A stretch of 48,381 nucleotides of DNA. It comes from Rachicladosporium sp. CCFEE 5018 (Eukaryota > Ascomycota > Dothideomycetes > Cladosporiales > Cladosporiaceae). The notes beneath the pieces were generated by a model, which saw only the letters and a program-made list of their open reading frames with translations, searched no databases and had not been told where the DNA came from. This document shows, in pieces, positions 9,501 through 17,679 of the stretch (position 1 is the first letter of the stretch; the number at the start of each line of letters is the position of its first letter). The stretch covers positions 2,136,491-2,184,871 of the forward strand of contig KZ111140.1 of the NCBI GenBank assembly GCA_002077045.2, read 5' to 3'. Both the position numbers and the translations under genes were made by a program.

Positions 9501-9750
9501 CGTCGGCCGCCTGCAGACGTCGCAGGAGATCTGCAACGCCAGTGATGACTAGGCGACCATTGATAACCTTGGCTGTCATCGATGGTCGTCGCGTAGTCCT
9601 GCGCTGCGGCGACAGCATTGGTGGCACAGTAGCCACCAGTATGTCAGAAGAGGTCGACGATGAGGACGGATCCAATCGACCCTTCTGGGCGTTAGCGGCG
9701 AGCCCATCGGAACCCCTTTTGACGCCTCGTTGACGACTGATCCTGTCCAT
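6502..9750 (-). CDS. Large repeat protein with eight HP/HxGxGRY modules, copy A
   Basis: 1082 aa from ATG 9750 (an in-frame GTG lies 10 codons upstream). I do not recognise the family. What is seen: a basic, low-complexity N-terminus; eight spaced copies of a ~22-28 aa module (about residues 102-124, 259-282, 323-346, 378-401, 422-450, 471-499, 525-549 and a degenerate 600-627) with pattern [YF]-V-x-A-H-P-[DE]-x3-[FW]-x-H-x-G-x-G-[RFW]-[YW]; an acidic stretch (SEDDGEDEND, ~231-252) after an R/S-rich one; a helical region around DPINYPSLYAESWSDVD; and a C-terminal KPKLSRRKRK...KGPKKGK tract that looks like a bipartite nuclear localisation signal. A nuclear or chromatin role is inference. It diverges from the dehydrogenase gene over 1.36 kb. 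Its C-terminus and one internal 12-residue block differ from copy B. Confidence 0.85.
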   Translation of the reverse strand: MDRISRQRGVKRGSDGLAANAQKGRLDPSSSSTSSDILVATVPPMLSPQRRTTRRPSMTAKVINGRLVITGVADLLRRLQAADVNDANVPDNENGPNHKGTYSKAFTLRHPEIKWIHRGQGRYLPTTKLVDSSTPQATSATPQQRAAVSTQSLPVTLSLRRRSDVEPYPTKAVDFPKLVKQASSGAHESASAAYSLRARRPQHEELTASERRSARSSRRSQPVVSVEHDYSEDDGEDENDASDERESDDDDDGGATFTRDYVTAHPEITWRHCGNGFYKKGDRVSAAHVTAPISLPTFRRSSARSLQKVEALTTTPIDHSRRYHTTELRDYPNVKFSHCGNGWYRVITSKPATKMDQPNDHQADGSPSIDGFFSKENMILYKNRHPDAEFDNLGAGRWVLLETSPVFEETPKMPKYQSRTTYDKEYVDAHPDVIFHHAGSGRYRRGPRPPPSAPVEQSSNDEGYDVPRGLVDKDFVDAHPDQEFHHRGQGRYAFGPRPPFMPKPLPTPSPGQSTAQTSASDSDLVDTNYVNAHPAENFYHKGQGRWARGLPPAGASNKTAVRGPAASSVKLSLTPAAPSVRRASSAKSEIPIPDDAPGLHELLIRSEGPEKWPELDWVYRGGGKWARKAATKLGKGSTRSEKTIDEDGSDDNEPGFLKAEPGRRRLGARKTSSLLDARSISQNSEGRLLDEVTVPGRTSKSTSSKSKTATPKLNPLTLEEDPVDDPINYPSLYAESWSDVDPNDDGDEAAALMRALYQPLNSAEAFAEALTRHDSSIRPKATLQAVTAHAQEALRLLQNEYLELDKITAPHARIPRRPAKGGRLPVDSEIFEDRKEADLYDYSFDARKIGNQDPDAQRIVRDAEGRELRKRRQRGGLDTDPFNAAPVGGEDTVLSSRRVPKPVTRFDQTASAPTRRRRVPNGIAQSPARIIGSMTPDLGAAPTLTFDSNGNFMPPATGRWAGHVPRRIQELRGDSQTTLASNEAEGSADTGEPMALDGATDVQVTPKPKLSRRKRKDAGIPKGPKKGKVMNSIEGSRVPDLSQSNDWLGTLSRFCPQAFGIGESMELQQDIWHRMPGKWRSL
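7870..9447 (-). repeat. Degenerate protein-repeat array, copy A
   Basis: DNA encoding the eight modules described for the gene at 6502-9750. The best conserved three (modules 5-7) share Y/F-V-D/N-AHP, then H-x-G-x-G-R-Y/W and, in two, a GPRPP tail. Spacing between modules is irregular (about 21 to 135 residues), so they were not made by recent tandem slippage. Confidence 0.8.
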
Positions 9751-11112
9751 GTCAGCGACGAACACCTGACCGAGCGACACCTCGGCTGCACCACTACTGC
9801 ACGAGATGAGGTTGTCAATACCAGATCAGATCAAGGGAGTGCCAGCCAAGCCAAGGCGTGCATGGACCAAGCCGTTCACCCACAAAGTCTGTACGCTTGA
9901 ACCAGGATCTCTGTGGGTGAGGTGCGTGTGCTCCTTTACCAGCAACACGGTGATTCGGACGGCTGTATGCCCTTCCCGTATCGAAGAGAATTATTGAGAT
10001 CATGTTAAGACTCGACGAAAGTCTCCTTGCTCGTGGGCGCGAGTCGTTACGCCCTCGCGACCGACCTGTTGCTCCCTCATGTCATGCTTGGACCGCGAAA
10101 TGACTGGCTACAAAGAAGTCCTTGACTGCCTGATACCTTCGCATCGGCAAGCATAGGTAGTCTTGTCTGCTATATCACGGTATCGCGCACCAGAGATCAT
10201 GGCTGCTACGCCTTCGCAAACTCGCCCGAAGGGCCCATTACTTCCGCCTCGATCAAAGGCAGCCACAGCTCATAATGAAAATACTACATGCCAGCCCTCT
10301 GTCACCTTCGAGATCACTCATGACGCCAAGAAGAAAGTGCGACCGCGGCGTACGGGTTACCAGCTTCACTGATGCGAATCTACAGAGTACTGACCGCTAT
10401 GCAGCTAAGACTTTCGACTCCTCTGCCACAGTATCACCTTTCCTCGATCCTCGCATCGTTGAGCGTAGGCTTAGGGACAGCAGGCCTTGATACCACCTCG
10501 CGCAGCTGTGCATCGGCACGAGAGACGAGGTACAATTTATGCCCCAAATCTAAACGGGATCGGCAACAGTGCACGAAGGCAACACTGCCATCGCCCTCAC
10601 GAAAGTCTGAAGAGTCCCGTGCCACCTTTATGCACACTACGAGTGCGAATCAGTCTCGACTCAGTTGATGAGAAAATATGCTATACCAGGCATGATCTCG
10701 ACTTTGCACCGCTCAACCGGGTTTTGTAGAAGCATGGTGTGGAAATGCTCTGGTAAGGGGTGGAAGCCACCAAGAGTGTCTCTTTCCTCATGGAAGAGCA
10801 GAGTAATGAATGAGCACTGTCGCGTCTGCTGTTCCTCCATTTACAGTAGAAGTCAGGCCTAAGCTCCACTTCGGTCTAGGAATGGAGTCCAGCTGCATGC
10901 GCTAGTCGGCAGAGTTCCATCTGGCCCCCACGCAAAGCTCTCACCTGATAGAGTCACATACGCCCGATGCGCGAACTTCTCTACGATCTCACTCACTGTT
11001 GGACATATTTAACATCACACGGCAAACGACTTTGCCTTCTGTCTTCTCATCAAGACAGCGTCGCACGCCACACGACTTCCAAACGCCTCGGACTACGTTT
11101 GCCTTCACTTCA
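9751..11112. promoter_or_regulatory. 1.36 kb divergent intergenic region, copy A
   Basis: Separates the divergent starts of the repeat protein and the 2-hydroxyacid dehydrogenase. Several short ORFs exist on both strands; only the one at 10199-10372 has a good ATG context. I see no tRNA or known RNA. Copy B (30206-31566) is almost identical, but this lies in a low-divergence tract so conservation says little. Confidence 0.45.
10199..10372 (+). CDS. Small hypothetical ORF (57 aa), copy A
   Basis: ATG in strong context (ATCATGG) to TGA; proline- and lysine-rich product starting MAATPSQTRPKGPLLPP. The same ORF is intact in copy B (30654-30827). The only codon differences between copies (Ala/Ile at one site, Asp/Glu at another) both change the residue, which does not support coding. 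Could equally be chance within a 1.36 kb intergenic region. Confidence 0.2.
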   Translation: MAATPSQTRPKGPLLPPRSKAATAHNENTTCQPSVTFEITHDAKKKVRPRRTGYQLH

Positions 11113-12609
11113 ATGAGCATGTCTGGCGGAGCTCCCATGCCAGTGCCTGTATCTAGCGACAAGATATTATGCATTCCAGATCTACAGAAAGCAGCTTCAA
11201 AGAAACTGCCCACGAGTGCGCGAGGTATGTCATCATCGGTGATCGAGCCTCCTACCATGTTGCTAATTGAGTCCGCACAGAATTCTACAACTCCGGCTCA
11301 ACAGACCAAATCACGATCAACGAGAACTCGACTGCGTTCTCGAAATATCGCCTTAGACCCCGTGTGCTGGTCGACGTCTCCAAGGCGGACACATCAATCG
11401 CCCTCTTCGGCCGCAAACTTGAGTTTCCGCTTGGGGTCTCGCCCGCTGGCATGCATGCCATGGCTCACCCCGACGGCGAAAAGGCTACCAGTCGCGCCTG
11501 CGCCAAAGCCGGTGTAGCGATGGGCATCAGCTCATACGCCAACTACCCCATCGCTGATATCCGCTCTGCATGCTTATCGTCATCCGGTATTCCGCAGATC
11601 GACCATGTAATCCAACTCTACACCATGAAAGATCGCGCTATGCAGCTCCGCATTATTCGCGAAGCTGAGGCACGGGGCTGCAAAGCGATCTTCCTTACTG
11701 CTGACTCGCCAGTCCTCGGCGTGCGGTACAACGAGTGGCGAAACGACTTCCGCACGCCGGAAGGACTCGAGTTTCCGATTATTGAGCGGGACACGGAGAT
11801 GATTCGGAAGGTGACGCATGATGATACCTTTACGTCCTTTAACGATGATACACACAATTGGGCGAGGGACATCCCGTGGCTGAAAAGTGTGACGGGAATG
11901 GAGATATGGATCAAAGGTTCGCATTTCTTCTCCAAATTGCATCGCTCCCTGTGAAGGCTCCTGTGCTAAGCACCGCGACGCGAGGGTCGGACCACAGCCA
12001 TCAGTGCAAGTTAGCGCAGGCTGAAGCTTCTTGATGCCGCTGCATGTCCCTGGCAACCATCGTGGTCCTGGTGATAGAAGGACAGGAACCTCTCCGGAAT
12101 CTCGCAGATGGAAATTGTTTCAACTGACAGTGCATGCAGGTATTCTCACAGCAGAAGACACACTCATGGCGATCGAATCGGGCTGCCACGGTATCATTGT
12201 GTCGAACCACGGTGGGCGACAGCTCGACGGCGTCCCGGCCACGATAGATGCCTTACCAGAGTGCGTGGCTGCAGCGGCTGGGCGAATCCGGATCCACTTT
12301 GATGGAGGGATCAGGAGTGGCACCGACATTTTCAAAGCCTTAGCATTGGGAGCGGAGTGCTGTTGGGTTGGGCGGCCGGCGATATGGGGCCTTGCTGTGA
12401 GTGTGATCCTTGCGACTACTGGCCTGCTTGGGGAGAGTTTGCTGACAGAGACACAGTACGATGGCCAGGCTGGCGTGGAGATTATGCTCGAGACGCTGCG
12501 AATAGAGTTCAAGCGGTGCATGCAGTTGACGGGTTGCAACAGTGTGAAGGACATCACCAAGGCGTGTCTCGGGGTCTATCGCGTGGACGGCCCGCTTGCG
12601 AGACTGTAG
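11113..12609 (+). CDS. FMN-dependent 2-hydroxyacid dehydrogenase/oxidase, copy A
   Basis: Oxidises an L-2-hydroxyacid such as lactate or glycolate with FMN. CDS is join(11113..11224,11281..11916,12140..12396,12457..12609), 385 aa, the usual length for the glycolate oxidase/lactate oxidase family. Motifs: EFYNSGS (Tyr40, substrate-side tyrosine), SPAGMHAMAHPDGE (~89-102), IFLTADSPVLG, and the signature SNHGGRQLDGVPA with catalytic His273 and Arg276, then DGGIRSGTD (~304) and GRPAIWGLAYDGQ for FMN phosphate binding. No cytochrome b2 domain, so an electron acceptor other than cytochrome c (oxygen or quinone) is likely. Introns are 56, 223 and 60 bp; the second is long and poorly conserved between copies. 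The start chosen is the first ATG of MSMSGG; a second ATG lies two codons on. Converges with DUF2231. Confidence 0.88.
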
Positions 12610-12846
12610 AGGCCACGAGTCCAAACACTTCATCATCACGATCCATCGACGGACTCAGGATCTCGAGACTCACCTCATTGGTGGTAACGATAAGCATAGC
12701 ATCCCGAGTGAGCTAGCAATATTCAGTATTAGCGTACAACCAAGTCTAAGACCCACCACGCGGTGTGGCGTGTACAGTTCCAACCCAAGATTCCCTTCCA
12801 CTGCACCCCCTCCATGTGCACTCTTCCAGTCTCCGATACGATTCGT

Positions 12847-13493
12847 TTACAAAGCCTTCTCACTCGGCTTCGACTTGCCACCTGGCGCGAAGCCTACACC
12901 ATATAGGTAGGTCAAGCTGCCTCCAATGCTCGCTCCGAAGAACAACAAGCCCAACGTCAACACACCAACAAGCACCTGCACGTTGCTTGGCGCATACGCA
13001 GCGGCACCAGTGAGAGCTGCTCCCAACTTCTCCCCAGCTACGCTGCTGGCCAGACTATCCGCAGCCGCAGACCTCTTCGTCCACCAAATCCACGTCCCGA
13101 GCGCTAGGACGACATCATTGACAATCGCGTGCGCGATGACTGCCTTTGACTTGACCCTGACGGTCTTTCCATCCGCTTCGTATATGCCCTGGCGTTGGAA
13201 CATGACTAGGGCTTGTTGACCCCCGGACGCGATGGAGGGAAGCATGGTGATCAGGCCGAGCGAGAGGAGGTAGTATGACGCCCGGGTAAGATCGGAGTCT
13301 ATCGGGAGGAGTGAGGTAAGGGCCGAAGGGAGGTTTGGACGAGCGAAGTAGGCGGCATCGAGGCCATAGGACAGGGCCAAGAAGGAAATGGGGAAGTGGA
13401 CTGTTGCAGGATGGATGGGTTTGCCTGGGCCGCTGGGAGGTGTATTTAGTACGAGATATTAAACACTTAGGGTTGGGGTGGGGCTTACGACAT
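12847..13493 (-). CDS. DUF2231-type four-helix membrane protein, copy A
   Basis: CDS is complement(join(12847..13432,13489..13493)), 196 aa. Exon 1 encodes only ATG-TC; the 56 bp intron (GTAAGC...CAG) restores MSGPGKPIHPATVHFPISF. HP-x-x-V-H-F-P-I is the typical opening of the DUF2231 family. Four hydrophobic segments follow (around LALSYGLDAAYF, YLLSLGLITMLPSIA, AIVNDVVLALGTWIWW, VGVLTLGLLFFGASIGG) and a lysine-rich tail. Function of the family is unknown; membrane location is inferred from the helices. The tiny first exon would be missed by simple gene callers. Copy B differs by one residue (Ala/Asp). Confidence 0.75.
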
Positions 13494-13642
13494 GATTGCG
13501 GTGGTATATGTAGAGGTTGTTTGGGTATTGGGGATGGATGTGAAAGAGCTGTATGGAGAGGAAGTTGTTCCTTGACAGTGCCACAGGGCTGCTATGGCAA
13601 TCGTGGAGCCGTGTGCACATGTAAGCCGAGTTGCAAGCTCAA

Positions 13643-13651
13643 TGATTGGCT
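13643..13651 (-). promoter_or_regulatory. CCAAT-box (AGCCAATCA) upstream of DUF2231, copy A
   Basis: TGATTGGCT on +, i.e. AGCCAATCA reading toward the DUF2231 gene, 150 bp before its ATG. This matches the CCAAT-binding complex (HAP/AnCF) consensus. Kept in copy B at 34091-34099. Binding is inferred. Confidence 0.35.
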
Positions 13652-14294
13652 CGGTAGGTTGCGGGAAGGGCGTGTGCACTGGAAATCTATTTCTGGGCAA
13701 GCGTGGAAGGAGCGATCTGGATTGCGCGATTCACCGACAACCGCGTCAGATGAACAAATCATAGCTGCAGTACGTGAGAATCAATAGATCTCTCTATGGT
13801 CGATACACGAGCTACTATAGGGCTGCGGCAGACCCGCCGGTCGCTCCAGAAAGGATCCGAGCCTCATGGCGTGAAGGCGAATCGCGATCCACATGGGCTT
13901 TCACCTCCGCTTCTCCAACAGCCTCTACGCTCTTGTGCTATGACAGAAGCACCATGCAACAGTAGGTCTGCGCTCAATGTAGGTTTCAGAGAACCCGCCG
14001 GTTCCTAGTGCCATGGGCATGAGCTCGAGGCTTTCACAATCCTGGCGTACCAGCGGGATCTTGCTCTGGGCAAAGCCTGCAAGAGCACATGCGACCCTCC
14101 AAGCATTTGGAGAAGGGGTGGCGAAGGAGCGCCTGCTCATGGAAACCTGGTAGGGCTGCACTCGCGGGGTCCGCCTCCTTCGCATGCTTCGAGCCTGAGG
14201 CGCACGTAGCAAGATACGCTTTCACGCTTACAAATGCCAGTCACAAGCTAGCCAGCCACGACTATGGGGCGTTGACATTGCCCAGGTACGAAGG

Positions 14295-14302
14295 TATAGA
14301 AG
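14295..14302 (+). promoter_or_regulatory. TATA-like box of RidA, copy A (TATAGAAG)
   Basis: Lies 97 bp before the RidA ATG. Copy B has the consensus TATATAAG at the same distance (34745-34752), so copy A carries a T-to-G change inside the box. Confidence 0.4.
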
Positions 14303-14391
14303 CCGAGGCGCGCGTGAGAAACCCTTCACTTCACTCCCACGAGCAGAAGTTGCGACCCTCTGCCCTACTACTTGCCTTCGAGTCACTGGAC

Positions 14392-14875
14392 ATGTCTGCG
14401 CAATACTCCTCCTACCCCGGCTATGGCAGCTGGGCGGAAGAAAATTACCACTACAGCCAAGCAGTCCGCATTGGGAACGTGGTCAAGATCTCTGGCCAAG
14501 GTAAGGACCCCAGTCTTGACTTCTCCTCCGCCGCGCCCACCTCGCAAAGCCCTCATGCTCACGCCTTCATCAGGCGGCTGGGACCCCAAGTCCGCGCCTC
14601 CAGAAATCGTCCCCGGTATCGACGCCCAAATCGATCAGGCATTCGCCAATATAGACCTCACGATCAAGACTGCTGGCGGCATGGGGTGGAGCCAGGTGTA
14701 CAGCGTGCGAAGCTACCATGTGTTCACAGATCGGGCGGTCACTATGAGGGCTATGGTACGAAATCTGAAGAAATTTCCCCCAGATCACAAGCCGATTTGG
14801 ACGGCGATCGGGGTGACAGTGCTAGCTGCGCAGGGTATGGAGGTCGAGATCGAGGTTGAGGCTATGGGGGAGTAA
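14392..14875 (+). CDS. RidA/YjgF/UK114 family enamine/imine deaminase-like, copy A
   Basis: CDS is join(14392..14500,14574..14875), 136 aa; intron 73 bp (GTAAGG...CAG). The family forms trimers that hydrolyse reactive enamine/imine intermediates from PLP enzymes. Seen here: YHYSQAVRIGNVVKISGQGGWDP (entry strand and glycine-rich turn), DAQIDQAFANIDLTIKTAG helix, and C-terminal KPIWTAIGVTVLAAQGMEVEIEVEA, the usual closing strands. The catalytic Arg of bacterial RidA (in an R-x-C/T motif) is not present in the same form, so it may belong to a Rid subgroup without proven deaminase activity. Copy A reads KKFPPD where copy B reads KKYFPD, a local change of two adjacent residues. Confidence 0.82.
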
Positions 14876-15765
14876 GTGAGATGTGTCCCCCTGAGTAGTC
14901 TCGACGTTTCCTGTCTCTTCAAACGTTCGGACGAATCTGTGGTACTATAAGGGAAGCTATCAGCGGTAGACGCTTTACTCAGCTTCCGTGAGAGGGTAGA
15001 CTGGAAGGGTATTCCTCGTGTCGTTGCTTCGAGGTCTTTGCCCTCACGGGCTCGGAGATTCCGTCCTTCACAGCTCTTCGTTGTGAGAGTCATGATAGCG
15101 CAAGCACATCGCAGACGTACGAACGTTTGGAGAGCCGATGGATTTCGTGCGATCAAATGTGCGCTCGATGATTGGCTCGACAGACTGCGGGGTTTGACAG
15201 ACCTGTTCTGGGATGTGAGAGAGCCACCTCCAGCCACCTCACGCCAGAATCATTGCTTCGACAATCGGGCCAACATCCCTGAAAGCACGAATGACCGATG
15301 ATACACGACACGACATCCATCGCAGAGACCCATCATCGCTATTCACTCGAAGTCTAGGGCCATTGATCAGACTTCGACGCATTACGAAGGCCCAGTAGAC
15401 CTTTCATGCCAAGAAACAGTAGGCTACCTTTCTCGTACTCTACTACCTAGAAACGTTCTCCAATGGTGAGAACGCAGATCACCTCAGCAGAAGCAATCGT
15501 GAAATGCTCCTGCCACCTCATCCGAGCACATGCGATCTCACGAAACGGTGGCGTTCTTGGATCAATACGCCTCGTCTTGGGCCAAGATCTCCGAGAGGTA
15601 GCTAAGTGAAACTGCAAGCCACAAAGCATGATGTGTACAAATGAGGACGCCCATCACGCGACTCCACGCCCTGCGGATGGTGTGGGCATTGGAGCAGGTT
15701 TCGTTCATTACACAGACTAATGTAGGCATTGGCCTAGCCCAACCCTTTCTCAAGCCATACCCACC
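14876..15765. other. intergenic RidA to membrane protein 1, copy A
   Basis: 890 bp without a gene I can support. Another TGATTGGCT (AGCCAATCA on -) lies at 15169-15177 and is kept in copy B (35625-35633); it is far from either start, so its role is doubtful. Copies differ by several percent with small indels. Confidence 0.45.
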
Positions 15766-16374
15766 ATGTGCTACATACCCAAGGCACGCGCGGAGCCACG
15801 CTATCCCTCCGATCTGCTATCAGGCTTGATACTATTGCCACCAGTCATGTCTTCAAGGCCAGCCGTCGCCGACGAAAAGCGCGATGATCAGGCAACATGT
15901 CATCAACTTCTCTTCAACAACGCAGCATCTTACGCCAGTATCTTCGCATCTGTCATGTACTCACTCTTGGTACTGGACTCTGATACCCACAACTCCCTGC
16001 AGGACTCCCTAGGACGACGCAACAGCCGGTATGATAGCGTTGCGAGCGCGATCTCGTTCTTCTGCCTGGTGCTGCTTTGTCAAGCCATCGCATTGCTGTT
16101 CAACTCTCGCGACGAAGCATTGCTCAGGGCTTGCAGTGAAAAAACACGGAGCACCCGGCTCTTATCTGCAGCGGCGTTCTTGACGTTTCAAGGCCTACTG
16201 CTGGTCAGCACCACCGTGTCTTGTCTAGCAGTGAGGGTTCATGTCCCTCTGGTCGAAGACATGGGAATCCGGCGTACTGTGGCTTTTGGAGCTATTGTTG
16301 CGACGACCTGGCTGGTGTACACATTCTTCGAGACGATGTCGCAATTGAGAAGGGTATGGATGGGTGGATCCTGA
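15766..16374 (+). CDS. Four-helix membrane protein 1 of a tandem paralogous pair, copy A
   Basis: 202 aa from ATG 15766 (ACCATGT); a second ATG at 15847 would give 175 aa. Four hydrophobic segments: AASYASIFASVMYSLLVL, ISFFCLVLLCQAIALLF, FLTFQGLLLVSTTVSCLAV and VAFGAIVATTWLVYTFF. I do not recognise the family. It is a paralogue of the next gene: both share HQLLF/WYQ-LF, YASI-[FL]-ASVM-[YF]-S and [FV]-CLVLLCQ at matching positions. Copy B (36223) is clearly more diverged than the housekeeping genes. In copy A a TAA stop separates this ORF from an upstream in-frame stretch that is open in copy B. Confidence 0.7.
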   Translation: MCYIPKARAEPRYPSDLLSGLILLPPVMSSRPAVADEKRDDQATCHQLLFNNAASYASIFASVMYSLLVLDSDTHNSLQDSLGRRNSRYDSVASAISFFCLVLLCQAIALLFNSRDEALLRACSEKTRSTRLLSAAAFLTFQGLLLVSTTVSCLAVRVHVPLVEDMGIRRTVAFGAIVATTWLVYTFFETMSQLRRVWMGGS

Positions 16375-16873
16375 ACGGATTCCGTCGCTGGGGAGAAAGG
16401 TAATGCTTCGATGACAAAGGCACTGACATAAATTGGGTGGAGCGTTTGGCGCTTCACATTACTGTAATGTCCTACGGGGTTGATTATGTCGGCAGACTAG
16501 AATCTTAATGTCTGTTTAGAGATGCATATCTTGGCTATGCGTGCTTCCCAACGCATCACGCCACCACGCAGGTCTGACCATCCACGCATACAGTCAGGCG
16601 AGACCTCACCTCCACCCCATAAATTCGAGCCTGTGCGCTGTCCAGTGCACCGGTGCGCATATGCGACCGTAGCTTCATATTCCTTCTCCAACGAAAGTCT
16701 GCACGCGCCTGTGCTACTTTGACTGCCCCTGTCATTGCCGATCCATTTCCTGAGATCAGCGAGAGAGCATCTACTCGTTAGTGGCATTGCTGGTGTCCGA
16801 AGACTCGCACTGACATGGTTATACAGCGCTTTGTTGCTGTGGGGCCGGCCTCCGAGCCATAACCTTCACCGCG
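16375..16873. other. intergenic between paralogous membrane genes, copy A
   Basis: 499 bp. No gene seen. It hardly aligns with the corresponding interval of copy B (36835-37374), unlike most other intergenic regions of the duplicated segment. Confidence 0.5.
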
Positions 16874-17578
16874 ATGTTTATAGCCAACTTCTTCCGCGCC
16901 CAGTTTCGGGAGCAAGCTTTCGATGGCGACGTGAGTGGCGAGCACATAGTCTCCTGGTACCAAGATCTCTTCAGCGATTCCACCACCTACGCTAGTATTC
17001 TGGCTTCCGTGATGTTCTCTTCCATGATCCAGGACCTGGACGAGAAGCTATACTCCCCTGTCCAGCGTCACCATATAAGGACATACAGCGCTGTGGGAGC
17101 TGTGTTGTTCGTCTGTCTTGTCCTGCTGTGTCAAGGCTTCGCGCTGGTGCTGAAGTTCCATAGCAGGATACTGGCGAGAGAGTACGATTCGAAGCATCGC
17201 GGCGTGAGAATCATGCTGCAGGCGTTCTCGCTGTTATTCCAGCAAGTTCTTCTGGTCGGCACGGTGTTCTTTTGCCTTGTAGTCAAGGTTTATCATGTCA
17301 AGATCGGGCTGGCGGGACTTGTCATCACCTTTGTAGCGATTAGTGTCAGCTTTGGGAGCTGGCTTGTGACCGCGGCTATCGAGGTTCGATCGCAGCGGAA
17401 GAAGGGACGCGGAGAGCCATGGACCACCGCAAAGTCGGCACTGGAACAAGATCAAGACAGAGATCGTCGGGCTGCGGCGAAAGCTGAAGAGGAAGCGAAG
17501 GGCGAAGATAATCTAGCAATCCCGACGCGCATCAACCGCGTAAGGTATTCCATGTGGACGATCTCGGCAGCGGCGTAG
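16874..17578 (+). CDS. Four-helix membrane protein 2 of a tandem paralogous pair, copy A
   Basis: 234 aa. Hydrophobic segments: TTYASILASVMFSSMI, AVGAVLFVCLVLLCQGFALVL, FSLLFQQVLLVGTVFFCLVV and LVITFVAISVSFGSWLVTAAI, followed by a charged cytosolic-looking tail rich in K, E and A (~180-220). Same architecture and signature residues as the upstream gene, so the pair arose by local duplication. No known family recognised; function unknown. The tail differs strongly from copy B (GRLTNAGQ... there). Stops 101 bp from the convergent MFS gene. Confidence 0.72.
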   Translation: MFIANFFRAQFREQAFDGDVSGEHIVSWYQDLFSDSTTYASILASVMFSSMIQDLDEKLYSPVQRHHIRTYSAVGAVLFVCLVLLCQGFALVLKFHSRILAREYDSKHRGVRIMLQAFSLLFQQVLLVGTVFFCLVVKVYHVKIGLAGLVITFVAISVSFGSWLVTAAIEVRSQRKKGRGEPWTTAKSALEQDQDRDRRAAAKAEEEAKGEDNLAIPTRINRVRYSMWTISAAA

Positions 17579-17679
17579 CGCCAAGCAGCAGTGCTGAGCT
17601 TTGAAAGCAAGAGGAGGGCCTTGTCCGCGCACATCCTTTGACTTCCATAGCGGAGTAGCCGTAGGTGAACGACAGCGAT

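Larger units (their letters stand above)
13494..14391. promoter_or_regulatory. Divergent promoter region DUF2231 / RidA, copy A
   Basis: 898 bp between divergent start codons. Holds a CCAAT element near DUF2231 and a TATA-like box near RidA (separate entries). A 256-codon frame at 14089-14859 runs across this region and into RidA, but it is not preserved in copy B and is not accepted. Confidence 0.45.

Noticed and set aside
14089..14859. 256-codon frame overlapping RidA, copy A
   Set aside because: It overlaps the RidA exons in another frame and copy B lacks the ATG and breaks the frame, so it is a chance ORF.
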